A stretch of 64,000 nucleotides of DNA, from assembly GCA_964465945.1 (NCBI GenBank), contig CAYXMM010000008.1, positions 1 through 64,000 on the forward strand. Reading direction: 5' to 3'. The notes beneath the pieces are model-generated. The model did no database searches. It was given only the letters and a program-made list of their open reading frames with translations, and was not told the origin of the DNA. A program made the position numbers and the translations under genes. The DNA is from JAJRPT01 sp964465945 (lineage in GTDB: Bacteria > Bacteroidota > Ignavibacteria > Kapaibacteriales > UBA2268). This document shows, piece by piece, positions 53,407-62,600 of the stretch (positions are counted from its first letter, which is position 1; every line of letters begins with the position of its first letter).

Positions 53407-53645
53407 CAAAATAAATTTTAATTAATTGCAAATAGTGTCAAATTTATTACACACTTTTTTATATTTTCTTATTCAAATTAAAAAATTAAATGCAAATAAT
53501 AAAAACTGACAATCTGACCTGACGAAATGACTTATGATTGACATATTTTATTATGTTTATTTAAGTTTTGTCATAAATTATGTTTTGGCATAATTTTCCT
53601 ATAAAACTAATAAAACAGATTTAATAATTATTTAGGAATAATAAA

Positions 53646-54080
53646 ATGTACGGAAGAAGAAATTTGTTTAACAATATGGAGAATGCTTTTAGAACATTTA
53701 ATCGTATTGGAAATGAGTTGTCAAAAGGTATAACGATTGAAACTGGCAGTTTCAATCCAAAAGTAGATATACTTGAAAATGATGATGCAATTTTAGTATA
53801 TATGGAAATTGCAGGAGTAAAGAAAGAAGATGTTAGTTTATCAGTAAATGATTCTAACATTTTAACAATTAGAGGGACACGAGACACAAGGGTATCTGAC
53901 GAGAACAGAGTTCTATTGAGAAATGAAATAGCGTTTGGAGAATTTGTTCGTTCATTCCAAATGCCAGACGAAATTGATAGTGAAGCAATAAAAGCAAATT
54001 TTAACAATGGTCTTTTAGTGATTAATATACCTAAAAAACAAGCTGAAGAACCAAAAGAATTTAATATAAATATTAACTAA
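53646..54080 (+). CDS. Small heat shock protein, Hsp20 family (copy 1)
   Basis: The 144-residue product has an alpha-crystallin domain (about 38-135) with NPKVDILENDDAILVYMEIAG, EDVSLSVNDSNILTIRGT and FNNGLLVINIPK. Hsp20 proteins are ATP-independent holdases. TTAGGAATA lies before the ATG. It is 23 bp upstream of a second Hsp20 gene; the two are diverged paralogues, not a recent duplicate. A heat-shock promoter is expected but was not recognised. Confidence 0.85.
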   Translation: MYGRRNLFNNMENAFRTFNRIGNELSKGITIETGSFNPKVDILENDDAILVYMEIAGVKKEDVSLSVNDSNILTIRGTRDTRVSDENRVLLRNEIAFGEFVRSFQMPDEIDSEAIKANFNNGLLVINIPKKQAEEPKEFNININ

Positions 54081-54103
54081 AAATAAACAAAAAGGAGATT
54101 AAA

Positions 54104-54559
54104 ATGTCAATAGTCAGAATAGACCCGTTTAGAGGATTTGATTCTCTTGCGAAAAAAATGAATAGTTTTGTCGATGAGTTTGACAAAGGTTTTAATGTAG
54201 AGTTTGGTGGATTTTCACCAAGGATAGATATATCAGAAGATGAGCAAGCTCTCTATGTTCATGCTGAGTTAGCGGGAATTAAGAAAGAAGATGTGAAAGT
54301 TTCGATTAATGATGATAATATCTTATCAATCAAAGGTAAGAAAGAGAAAGAGCATCAAGAAGAAGAGAAAAATAATGAAGGCAAAAGAGTATATTTAAGA
54401 GTAGAACGTGGCTATGGAGAATTTACAAGAAACTTCCAATTACCTGAAAACTTGGATAAAGAAAATATATCAGCCAAATACGAAGATGGCGTATTAAATC
54501 TAACAATAAGAAAAAAAGAACCTATTAAGCCAAAAGAAACCTTTGTTACCATAGACTAA
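54104..54559 (+). CDS. Small heat shock protein, Hsp20 family (copy 2)
   Basis: The 151-residue product has the alpha-crystallin core SPRIDISEDEQALYVHAELAG, EDVKVSINDDNILSIKGK and YEDGVLNLTIRKK, with a Lys/Glu-rich loop (EKEHQEEEKNNEG) typical of bacterial class A proteins. AAAGGAGAT is a strong ribosome site. It shares an operon with the first Hsp20 and may form hetero-oligomers with it. Confidence 0.87.
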   Translation: MSIVRIDPFRGFDSLAKKMNSFVDEFDKGFNVEFGGFSPRIDISEDEQALYVHAELAGIKKEDVKVSINDDNILSIKGKKEKEHQEEEKNNEGKRVYLRVERGYGEFTRNFQLPENLDKENISAKYEDGVLNLTIRKKEPIKPKETFVTID

Positions 54560-54560
54560 C

Positions 54561-54592
54561 AAAAAAAGTCGCCATTTACGGCGACTTTTTTT
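54561..54592 (+). terminator. Intrinsic terminator after the hsp20 pair
   Basis: AAAAAAAGTCGCC / GGCGACTTTTTTT hairpin with loop ATTTAC and a T run, a strong bidirectional-looking terminator. Confidence 0.85.
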
Positions 54593-54634
54593 ATTTTAAA
54601 GTAACTCTATTTTAAATACTATTCGGATTAAATT

Positions 54635-54663
54635 ACAAAAAAAAGCCGAGATAATCTCGGCTT
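54635..54663 (-). terminator. Intrinsic terminator of the NlpC/P60 gene
   Basis: GCCGAG / CTCGGC hairpin with loop ATAAT; on the minus strand it is followed by eight T. Confidence 0.8.
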
Positions 54664-54687
54664 CTTCAATAAATATTGATTATGAAC

Positions 54688-55479
54688 TTACTTCGTTCCA
54701 GTTTGAGATTCCTCAATCACAGATGAAGAAGATGCTCGCATATCAGTTTCAATTTCAAGTTTGTTTATATCTGAATTTGTTAGTCTTTTGCCACCTTTGA
54801 AGGTTCTTGTGTAGTAAGGTGAGCTTAAGTCAGAAATCATTACTCCGCCTCTTGAACTTGCGTGAGCGAATTGGTCGTTTCCAAGATAAACTCCAACGTG
54901 AGTAATTGGTGCATATCCTTTTGTTTTGAAAAATATCATATCGCCGAATTTCAAATCATCTTCTTTGATTACTTTACCGAAAGCAAATTGTTCATTTGCT
55001 GTTCTTGGCAATTCAATTTTAAGGGCATCTCTATAAATTTCTCTCATAAATGCAGAGCAATCTATACCTTGCCTCGTTGTTCCGCCAAATCTATATGGTG
55101 TTCCAATCCAATCACTTATATCTTCTAAAAATTCGTGTTTGCTTATTCCATTATCTGTATATTCTGAAACTTCGCCATCATCTAACATTGCTTCCCAGAT
55201 TGTCTCAATTTTATATGGATCATCTAAGATACCATTTTCACTTATTAATTCTTCAAGATCTTCGCCTTCATCACCAATTACTTTAGAATTACTTTCATTT
55301 GAAAATGTTTGAAGTAAAGAGTCGGCATCGATTTTTTTTGCAGGGATATATGTTAAAACAACTTTGTTTTTTGCTTTTCTTTTTTTCTTTTTAGGTCTAG
55401 CTTCGCTATAACTAAATAAAAGAACTAGCATAATTGCAGGCAATAATATGAATTTGGTAAAGTTGTTTTTACATAGCAT
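54688..55479 (-). CDS. NlpC/P60-family cell wall peptidase
   Basis: The 263-residue product has a signal peptide (1-27), a basic stretch (PKKKKRKAKNK), an acidic linker and a C-terminal NlpC/P60 domain (about 118-240) with the catalytic Cys141 in GIDCSAFM, His194 in THVGVYLG and a polar His206 in FAHASS. These enzymes cut the D-Glu-diaminopimelate bond of peptidoglycan peptides. Complete catalytic set, single-gene unit. Confidence 0.88.
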   Translation of the reverse strand: MLCKNNFTKFILLPAIMLVLLFSYSEARPKKKKRKAKNKVVLTYIPAKKIDADSLLQTFSNESNSKVIGDEGEDLEELISENGILDDPYKIETIWEAMLDDGEVSEYTDNGISKHEFLEDISDWIGTPYRFGGTTRQGIDCSAFMREIYRDALKIELPRTANEQFAFGKVIKEDDLKFGDMIFFKTKGYAPITHVGVYLGNDQFAHASSRGGVMISDLSSPYYTRTFKGGKRLTNSDINKLEIETDMRASSSSVIEESQTGTK

Positions 55480-55512
55480 AATTATTTCTGGATTAGTTTA
55501 AAAAATAAATTA

Positions 55513-55520
55513 TAGTTTTG
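55513..55520 (+). promoter_or_regulatory. Putative -7 element TAGTTTTG upstream of the amidase gene
   Basis: Matches TAnnTTTG but lies 93 bp before the ATG; weak. Confidence 0.25.
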
Positions 55521-55613
55521 TAATCACTGGGAATGCAAATTAAGGAATTTATTTATAAATCCAGCAAAAAAATTATATTTTTTTTTAAAAAAAATTAAAA
55601 TGAAAGGTCAAAT

Positions 55614-56411
55614 ATGTCTATAAGTTTATCTATTGTTCAATTTAAACCAGTGTATTCAGACTTAGAAAGTAATATAAAATTTATTTCTAATACAATTAAA
55701 TCGGACAACTCTGACTTGATTGTTTTTCCAGAGCTTGCAACATCAGGGTATTTTTTTACTGAAAAACAGGGCTTAAATGAAAATTCACTCCGTTCTGATG
55801 GTGAATTAATGTCTAATTTTCAAAATTTTGCAACTGAGTTTAACAAGGTAATTGTATTTGGGTTTATTGAAAAGGATAAAAATTCATTTTATAATTCTGC
55901 TATTATTTTAATGCCTGACAAGAATGAAAGCAGTGTTTATAGGAAAAGTCACTTATTTTATAAAGAAAGATATGTGTTTGATGAAGGAAACACGGGTTTT
56001 TTTAATGTTTATTGGAAGGAAAAAGATGTGAATATTGGAACGATGATATGTTATGACTGGCGATTTCCTGAATCTGCAAGAACGCTTGCTCTTAAGGGTG
56101 CGGATATTATTATTTGTCCTTCAAATCTTGTAACTGGTGTATGGAAGGAAGCAATGAGGACCCGGGCTTTAGAAAATAAGGTTTATGTAGCAGTAGCAAA
56201 TCGTATCGGAACTGAAAGTTTAAATAATGAGGAATTAGAGTTTAATGGTGAATCCGCAATTATTTCATATAATGGGAAATCCTTAGTTAGTGCTGGTCCT
56301 GACAATGAAATTATAATAAAAGCAACTATCCACCCTGAAAAAACAAGAGATAAATCATTTAACTCAATAAATAATATATTTAAAGATCGGAGACCAGAGC
56401 TTTACTTTTAA
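55614..56411 (+). CDS. Nitrilase-superfamily carbon-nitrogen hydrolase (omega-amidase-like)
   Basis: The 265-residue product has the nitrilase triad: Glu40 in FPELATSGYFF, Lys111 in YRKSHLFYKE and Cys146 in MICYDWRFPE. It most resembles omega-amidase/NIT-type amidases, which repair or recycle alpha-ketoglutaramate-like compounds. AAAGGTCAAAT precedes the ATG. Substrate is an inference. It ends 1 bp from a convergent gene. Confidence 0.8.
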   Translation: MSISLSIVQFKPVYSDLESNIKFISNTIKSDNSDLIVFPELATSGYFFTEKQGLNENSLRSDGELMSNFQNFATEFNKVIVFGFIEKDKNSFYNSAIILMPDKNESSVYRKSHLFYKERYVFDEGNTGFFNVYWKEKDVNIGTMICYDWRFPESARTLALKGADIIICPSNLVTGVWKEAMRTRALENKVYVAVANRIGTESLNNEELEFNGESAIISYNGKSLVSAGPDNEIIIKATIHPEKTRDKSFNSINNIFKDRRPELYF

Positions 56412-56412
56412 T

Positions 56413-57408
56413 TTAGAATAAATAAGCAATGCTTAAATGAATCTGCCCCCAATTTAGTGAGTTTTTTGCGTAAATTGTTTGACCATAATTGAGTTCAGCA
56501 AATATGTTATCTTTAATATAAGATATACCTGCTGTAATATTAAAATTTTCGTTTTGAGGATTTGCTCTAAATGGTCTATATGGGATTCTCTTATCAAAAT
56601 CTCCAATTATATTAGTATATTGGGCTTGCACTTTAAGTTTAAATACATCGTTATTAGTCAATTCTACTCCAAGATAGCTAATCATTTGGTCTTTAAACTC
56701 ATCAGAATGACTTAAATAGTTTGACCCAAGTTCCAAATATGAACCTTCAAATTTATAACCGATTAACCCGCCAAATGACAAAACATTTGGAATTGCATAA
56801 GAGAAGTCTTGTTTATTAATTAGAATTGAATCTCCTTTTGTAACATAATGTTGTATTCTATGAATATCAGTTGTATCATAAGTTGAATAATCTACTTCAT
56901 CGCTTAACCCCGATAATGAGAATGATGCATTTACGTTTGTTACCCACTTTTCCTTTGAGAAATAATATTCTAATCCAAGCTGATAATTATTCATATTAAA
57001 TTGAGATTTTTCTTTTAAATTATATGATATTTTCTGATTTGTCTGCCACTCGCTAATTCCATAATAGAAAAATTCTTTATGTGTCATTGATAATTGGATA
57101 GCACTTAAATTTATACTTGTTGCTAAATTTTCTAATAAAAAGTATTTTGCCGATAAACTATAAAGAGCTTCTTTTTTATCAAAAATATAATTAATTGGGG
57201 AGAGTGAATTGTCTGTATATCGAATAGAATCTACATACCTAATTAATTCAGTTTGACGTTTGCCGTTTATATCGTAAAAACTACCACCACTTTGATGATT
57301 AAAATCTAGCTGAACGCTATTTTTAAACTTTTTCTCAATAATCTCAAAGCTTAATAATTCTATTTGAAATAAAAATAAAGTTATAAAAATTGCTATAATC
57401 TTTTTCAT
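56413..57408 (-). CDS. Outer-membrane beta-barrel protein
   Basis: The 331-residue product has a signal peptide (1-20) and many amphipathic strands ending in aromatic residues, such as LELGSNYLSH, FNITAGISYI and the C-terminal IHLSIAYLF, whose final Phe is typical of BamA substrates. It is not similar to a family I recognise. It is convergent with the amidase gene with only 1 bp between stops and divergent from rluD. Confidence 0.6.
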   Translation of the reverse strand: MKKIIAIFITLFLFQIELLSFEIIEKKFKNSVQLDFNHQSGGSFYDINGKRQTELIRYVDSIRYTDNSLSPINYIFDKKEALYSLSAKYFLLENLATSINLSAIQLSMTHKEFFYYGISEWQTNQKISYNLKEKSQFNMNNYQLGLEYYFSKEKWVTNVNASFSLSGLSDEVDYSTYDTTDIHRIQHYVTKGDSILINKQDFSYAIPNVLSFGGLIGYKFEGSYLELGSNYLSHSDEFKDQMISYLGVELTNNDVFKLKVQAQYTNIIGDFDKRIPYRPFRANPQNENFNITAGISYIKDNIFAELNYGQTIYAKNSLNWGQIHLSIAYLF

Positions 57409-57448
57409 TAATTTAATTTAGTATTTTAAAAAAAGTAAATTATGAAAA

Positions 57449-58528
57449 ATGTTTGAAAAAGTAAATACGGATTATCCAGATAAGATTGAACAAATTTTAA
57501 CATTTACTGCTTCAAAAAAGCAAAATCCTGAAAGATTAGATACATATTTAACTAGTCACGTTACAAATGCTTCCCGAAATAAAGTTCAGCAAGCAATTAG
57601 TGAAGGTAATGTAACTCTTAATGGAAAAGTTGTTAAACCAAGTAAAAAAGTTCTGCCTAATGATGTAATAGTCTGTAAATTAATGAAATATCCACCAATC
57701 AAACTTATTCCTCAAGATATTCCATTAGAAATTTTATATGAAGATGATGATTTATTAGTTGTAAATAAACCTTGGGGAATGTGTTCTCATCCAGGGGTTG
57801 GAAATAGAGATCAAACATTAGTGAATGCTTTATTATATCATTTAGGAGCAAGAGAAGTTATTGAATTTGAATTAGATGATGAAGACGAAGACTTTGAGCC
57901 AAACTTTAATGAAGGGGTTAGTTATGCTTCTGATGCAATAAGACCTGGCATAGTGCATCGACTTGATAAGGATACATCTGGTTTGTTGGTGGTTTCTAAA
58001 AAAGATGATGCGATGAGGAAATTACAATCTCAATTTGTTGATAGGTCAATTTCTCGATATTATTATACAATAGTTTGGGGTAAATTAAAAGAAAAATCAG
58101 GAACGTTTGAAGGGAACATTGGGAGATCGCCAAGGGATAGGAAGAAATTTGCTGTATTAAAAAATGATGGAAAAAACGCTATTACTGATTATGAAGTATT
58201 AGAAGAATACTCTATAGCAAGTTTAGTTAAAGTTAAACTGCGGACAGGTCGCACCCATCAAATTCGAGTTCACTTCAGCCACTTTGGACATCCTGTGCTG
58301 GGCGACGTCTATTATGGTGGTGATAGATTAATTTTAGGGCAACATAGTAAATTTAAAAAATCATTAGGTGAAAAATGTCTTTCTTTCGCTAAACGGCAAA
58401 TTTTACATGCAAAAGAAATAACGTTTATACACCCAACCACAAAAGAGACAATCACAATAATATCAGAACTTCCTACCGATTTTAATAATATATTAGAAGT
58501 GTTAAGGGGAAGTGAAGAGGGTAAATAA
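57449..58528 (+). CDS. rluD: 23S rRNA pseudouridine synthase RluD-type
   Basis: The 359-residue product has an N-terminal S4 domain (PERLDTYLTSHVTNASRNKV, residues about 27-75) and the RluA/RluD catalytic domain with HRLDKDTSGLLVV (Asp173) and RTGRTHQIRVHF. An acidic insertion of about 25 residues (DDEDEDFEPN) precedes the catalytic block. RluD modifies helix 69 of 23S rRNA. It is the longer of two RluA-family paralogues in the window. Confidence 0.88.
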   Translation: MFEKVNTDYPDKIEQILTFTASKKQNPERLDTYLTSHVTNASRNKVQQAISEGNVTLNGKVVKPSKKVLPNDVIVCKLMKYPPIKLIPQDIPLEILYEDDDLLVVNKPWGMCSHPGVGNRDQTLVNALLYHLGAREVIEFELDDEDEDFEPNFNEGVSYASDAIRPGIVHRLDKDTSGLLVVSKKDDAMRKLQSQFVDRSISRYYYTIVWGKLKEKSGTFEGNIGRSPRDRKKFAVLKNDGKNAITDYEVLEEYSIASLVKVKLRTGRTHQIRVHFSHFGHPVLGDVYYGGDRLILGQHSKFKKSLGEKCLSFAKRQILHAKEITFIHPTTKETITIISELPTDFNNILEVLRGSEEGK

Positions 58529-58593
58529 ATATTTAAAATAATTCCACTTATTCTGTAACAAAACAACCTCTAAAAAGTCAATTATTATAAATA

Positions 58594-58624
58594 TTTGCAA
58601 ATAACAAAACATTTTATATATTTG
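58594..58624 (+). promoter_or_regulatory. Bacteroidota-type promoter, TTTG-N19-TATATTTG, for the duplicated leader (copy 1)
   Basis: TTTG at 58594-58597 and TATATTTG at 58617-58624 are exactly 19 bp apart. The predicted transcript would begin about 50 nt before the repeated leader element at 58683 and run into the secreted-protein gene at 58954. Confidence 0.65.
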
Positions 58625-58682
58625 TAAAAAGTGGAAGCACAAAAAAGTAAAAACTTTATTTTAGTATGCTAAATAAAATACT

Positions 58683-58866
58683 CCATATTCTCCTAACTCC
58701 TTATATATATATATATATATATATATACGCTTGCTTTATACAACAATCCGAAATCGCAAATTCTCTCTACTATGAAATTAAAAATAATTTACAAATTAAA
58801 TGCTCAAAACAAAATAAGTTACAGGAGTTCAAACTTTATAATTTAGTTAAGCAGAAATATAGGCGG
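58683..58866 (+). repeat. Duplicated leader element, copy 1 (184 bp)
   Basis: This segment recurs at 63407-63574. Outside the (TA)n tract the two copies differ at about eight positions in 157, without other indels. Conserved complementary segments are AACTCCT (58695-58701) with AGGAGTT (58823-58829), and AAATTA with TAATTT around an A4 loop. It lies in the leader of a cysteine-rich secreted-protein gene in both places. The 425-bp gap 58529-58953 holds otherwise the promoter above and a -7-like TAAATTTG at 58920-58927. No reading frame is shared by the copies. Confidence 0.8.
58702..58727 (+). repeat. (TA)13 microsatellite in leader copy 1
   Basis: Thirteen uninterrupted TA units; the homologous tract in copy 2 (63426-63435) has five. 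The difference of 16 bp is the only length change between the leader copies. Confidence 0.9.
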
Positions 58867-58953
58867 GTGTGAGAGATTTATTTAAACGCTATTGCCTGTT
58901 AACCCTGCCTCTAATTCTCTAAATTTGTTTAATTAATAATAAGGAAAAATATT

Positions 58954-59589
58954 ATGTTGAAAACAACAAAAATATTTTTAATAATGAGCATTTTTATGCT
59001 TATAACTTCTGTTAGTTCTGAATTAAAAAGCCAAAATTGTCCTTCTGGTTTTAATTCACTATTTGTCAATATGAATATAAATGGTTGTGATTATGAAATT
59101 GAGGTTTGTTATGCATGTGGTACAACTGCTCCATATAGTGCTTTAAGAGTTATGGGGTTTGTTAAATTAGTTCCAACATGTTCTCAATCTTGGAATACTG
59201 ATCAAGTAGTAGACTACATTTGGGATAATTTAATTACAAAAGATTTTATAGATCAAATACTTGATTCATGTACACAGGAAATTCCACCTTGTGATGTACC
59301 ATTTAGTGGCGATTATTATATCGAACGAATTGAAGATATTTGCTGGTACAAAACCAATATAGGAGGTCTGATATATTATTACCCTTGCTATTGGGAGCAA
59401 GTCTATTGCCAAACAGATTGGAAAATTTGTCGTTTACCTAACGGTGAATATAGAATAGACTTGTATTATGGACCCACAGTTTCAGGAAATGTTGAGACAG
59501 CATGTCCTTCAAGTATAGAGCCACCTGATCCTGCTCTTAACCAACAAACAAGCTGCTTTAACTTAAAAACACTTTGTTCACCTTATTAA
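58954..59589 (+). CDS. Cysteine-rich secreted protein, founder of a local paralogous family (copy 1)
   Basis: The 211-residue product has a signal peptide (1-26) and 17 or so cysteines in the mature part, beginning SQNCPSGFNSLF, NGCDYEIEVCYACG. The paired C-P-S-G and C-Y-x-C motifs recur in the paralogue at 63673. No T9SS sorting domain is visible, so it may be released to the periplasm or exported by another route, with disulfides likely. AAGGAAAAATATT precedes the ATG. I do not recognise the family. Confidence 0.65.
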   Translation: MLKTTKIFLIMSIFMLITSVSSELKSQNCPSGFNSLFVNMNINGCDYEIEVCYACGTTAPYSALRVMGFVKLVPTCSQSWNTDQVVDYIWDNLITKDFIDQILDSCTQEIPPCDVPFSGDYYIERIEDICWYKTNIGGLIYYYPCYWEQVYCQTDWKICRLPNGEYRIDLYYGPTVSGNVETACPSSIEPPDPALNQQTSCFNLKTLCSPY

Positions 59590-59639
59590 TATAGGTATAG
59601 CCCTTTTTATAAATTATATAAAAGGGGCTAAATTTAAAA

Positions 59640-62600
59640 ATGAAAATTATTATTTATATACTATTCTTAGTAAGTTTAAGCAATTTATATTCTCAAAGAG
59701 AATATTACAATTGGTACTTTGGTTACAATACAGGTAATTCAAATGCAAAAGCATTTGGTTTAATTTTTAACGACACTACAAATTCTCCCAAAGTAGCATT
59801 TTATAATAAAAGGTTTAACGCTATTCATACAAATCCAATCTCAATGTCTGATAAACTGGGTAACTTGTTATTTACAACAGATAATGATACCTTACGTGAT
59901 GAAAATTTTAATTTTATCTTTGCTATGAGAAATGAGTTTTTCAGTAATGAGACTTGGATTGAAATAGACGCATCTCCTTTCTGTATAACTGATATAAATA
60001 ATAAAAATATACATTATTTATTTTATAATAATGGTATGTATACAGCAAATGCAATTCCTACTTGGATAAATATTGATAATTTAAAATTTGCATATTGGGT
60101 ATATAATTCACAAACTAAAAAGATGATAGAAATAGATAAAAAAATTAATATTAAAACAATAAACTGTCTTGAAATCACTTTAAATAATAACAATAGAGAG
60201 TATTGGGTGTTAATAAATCAATATCCAACAAATGAGCTAATATCCTATAAATTTAATAGTGATGGTATCGACACTTTAAATCCAATAATAAATCAAACTT
60301 TAAATGAATTAGATTCTCTTACGCCAGTTGAAATAAAAGTATCACCCAATAGAAAAAAAATTGCAATTTTATATAATGTATACTTCAAATTAAAAGATGA
60401 TAATAAAATTTTGAACAAATTATTGTTAGCGGATTTTGATGATAGGACGGGTATCATCTCAAATATTGGATTAACAGATGTAGAATTTAAAACAAAAAAA
60501 AATCACACAATGAAATATTTAATTTCGAAATCATTAGAATTTTCTCCAAATTCTAAAAAATTATTCTTAGGGTCCACGAAATATTATTTTAATTTTGTTG
60601 AAGAATTTTTAACTCAGTATATTCTTGATTCTAATAAAAATGAAGCTAATCTGCAAAATTGTGATATTATTGAAACAAAAGATTTAGACTTAGGGGTTTC
60701 AGACCTTGAATTAACTCCTAATGGTACAATTATTTGTAATGGGAAGAATGGAAGAAGTTTAAGTGTAATTAATAACCCCAATGAATATCACAATAATCTA
60801 AAATACAGTAAGATTAATTTTGCACTTAATGACACTATACTATATGGTTATATGGGCGATAAATTACCTAAAACACTTTCGTGTAAATACTCATTTTTGA
60901 ATATTAACCATTTTCAAGAGATTTGTGAAAATGAAAATTTAATATTAAAGGTAACTCCATTTTATGATATTCCAAGTGCATCATTCACTTGGAATGGACC
61001 AAAAGGATTTTACTCAAATGAACAATATCCAATAATTAAGAACATTAGTAAAAGCAATGAAGGTTATTATAAGGTTAAAGTATATAATTCAACTGACACT
61101 TTAAGAGATAGTTCATTAGTTACTATTAAAGAAATATTAGAAACAAAAGTTGAACAAAGTAAAGAGTATCTTTGTAAAAATGATAGTTTAGTCTTATTTA
61201 CCAATGAAAATTATGAAGTTGTATGGAACGACAGCATAATATCAAAGTCTTTCACGGTCTATAACACTGGGACTTATACAGCTTTGGCAATAGATAGTAG
61301 TAAGTGTGCATTACTTAAAACAATTGTAATAAATGACTTTTTGCCAGTTTTATCCGCCACCCAAAACAACTTCTGCGAGGGTGATAGTGCTACTATTTCG
61401 CTGGATAAAGCGTATGAAACAATAGTGTGGAATACTGGTGAAACTACGAAAGATATTGTCGTGAAGACAGCGGGGGTTTATTCTGCCACAGTAACAGAAG
61501 GTGAATGCTCAAATACTGCAAGCATTGAAATTAAAGTTAATCCATTGCCAGATTTTGACGTTAAAGCTCCTAATGGTCTGCTAATTTGTGATGGTGGAAG
61601 CGTGGAGATTGAGATTGAAGCAGACCCGAATATTAGTATTCAATGGTCTGATAATTCAAGAGTTAGAAAAAGAACTTTTAGCCAGTCGGGAACTTACACT
61701 ATCACTGCAAAAGATATAAAAACAGGTTGCGAATTAACGAAAGATATTGTAATCAGTGATATGAATGAAATTCAAGCGGATATTCTCGGAAATCCGACAT
61801 TTTGCGACGGACAAAGTACTACACTAACTCTAAACCCTGAAGGTAAATCTTACCTTTGGAACACTGGTGAAACTACACGTAGTATAGAAGTCAGCGAAAG
61901 CGGTAACTATTCAGCTACAATCACAAGTGAAGCAGGTTGTGAACTTATTGCAACAAAAGAAGTTACGAAGTATCCTCTACCTGATTTTGAGATTCTCGGC
62001 GAAACAATTATTTGCGAAAACCCAGTTGCACTATATCCAAACAAAGATTTTGCAAATTATGAATGGAATACTGGTGCAAATTCCAAAACAATAACTATCA
62101 CAGAAGCAGGCGATTACTGGCTTCGAGTAACAGATAAAAATGTTTGTGAAACGACAAAAAGTGTTGAAATCAAACAAGCAAATCCAGAGTTAAATCTAAG
62201 CACAAATAACATTAATTTTGGCGAAATAATCTTCGGTAGCACCAAAACCCAGACCATAACTGCGGATAGAGATGTTATTATCACAAAAAACACTGCTAAA
62301 TTTAATGCAAATATTAATAATAAAAACATAAATATTATTTTCAATCCGACAAATATTGGCGAGTATATCGACACATTAATTGTTGAAACAGAGGGTGATT
62401 GCAAAGCCACAGACACAATCTATATTACTGGAGTTTGCAAAGCAGAAATACTTGCAAGTGTAAGCAATGCAACAGGTTATCCGAATGACAACATCACAAA
62501 CAAAATAAGTTTAGAATTGCAACAACAAATTCCACTTCCAATAGATTTTAACTACAATTTGACGCTTAACATCAATCAAGATGCAATTTACATAACCGAC

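Noticed and set aside
53365..53645. CIRCE heat-shock operator before the hsp20 genes
   Set aside because: The TTAGCACTC-N9-GAGTGCTAA palindrome is absent and no clear inverted repeat replaces it.
58666..58872. 68-codon open frame with a (YI)n stretch inside leader copy 1
   Set aside because: The tract differs by 16 bp in copy 2, which shifts the frame, while the nucleotide sequence on both sides is conserved. The frame is a by-product of the TA repeat.
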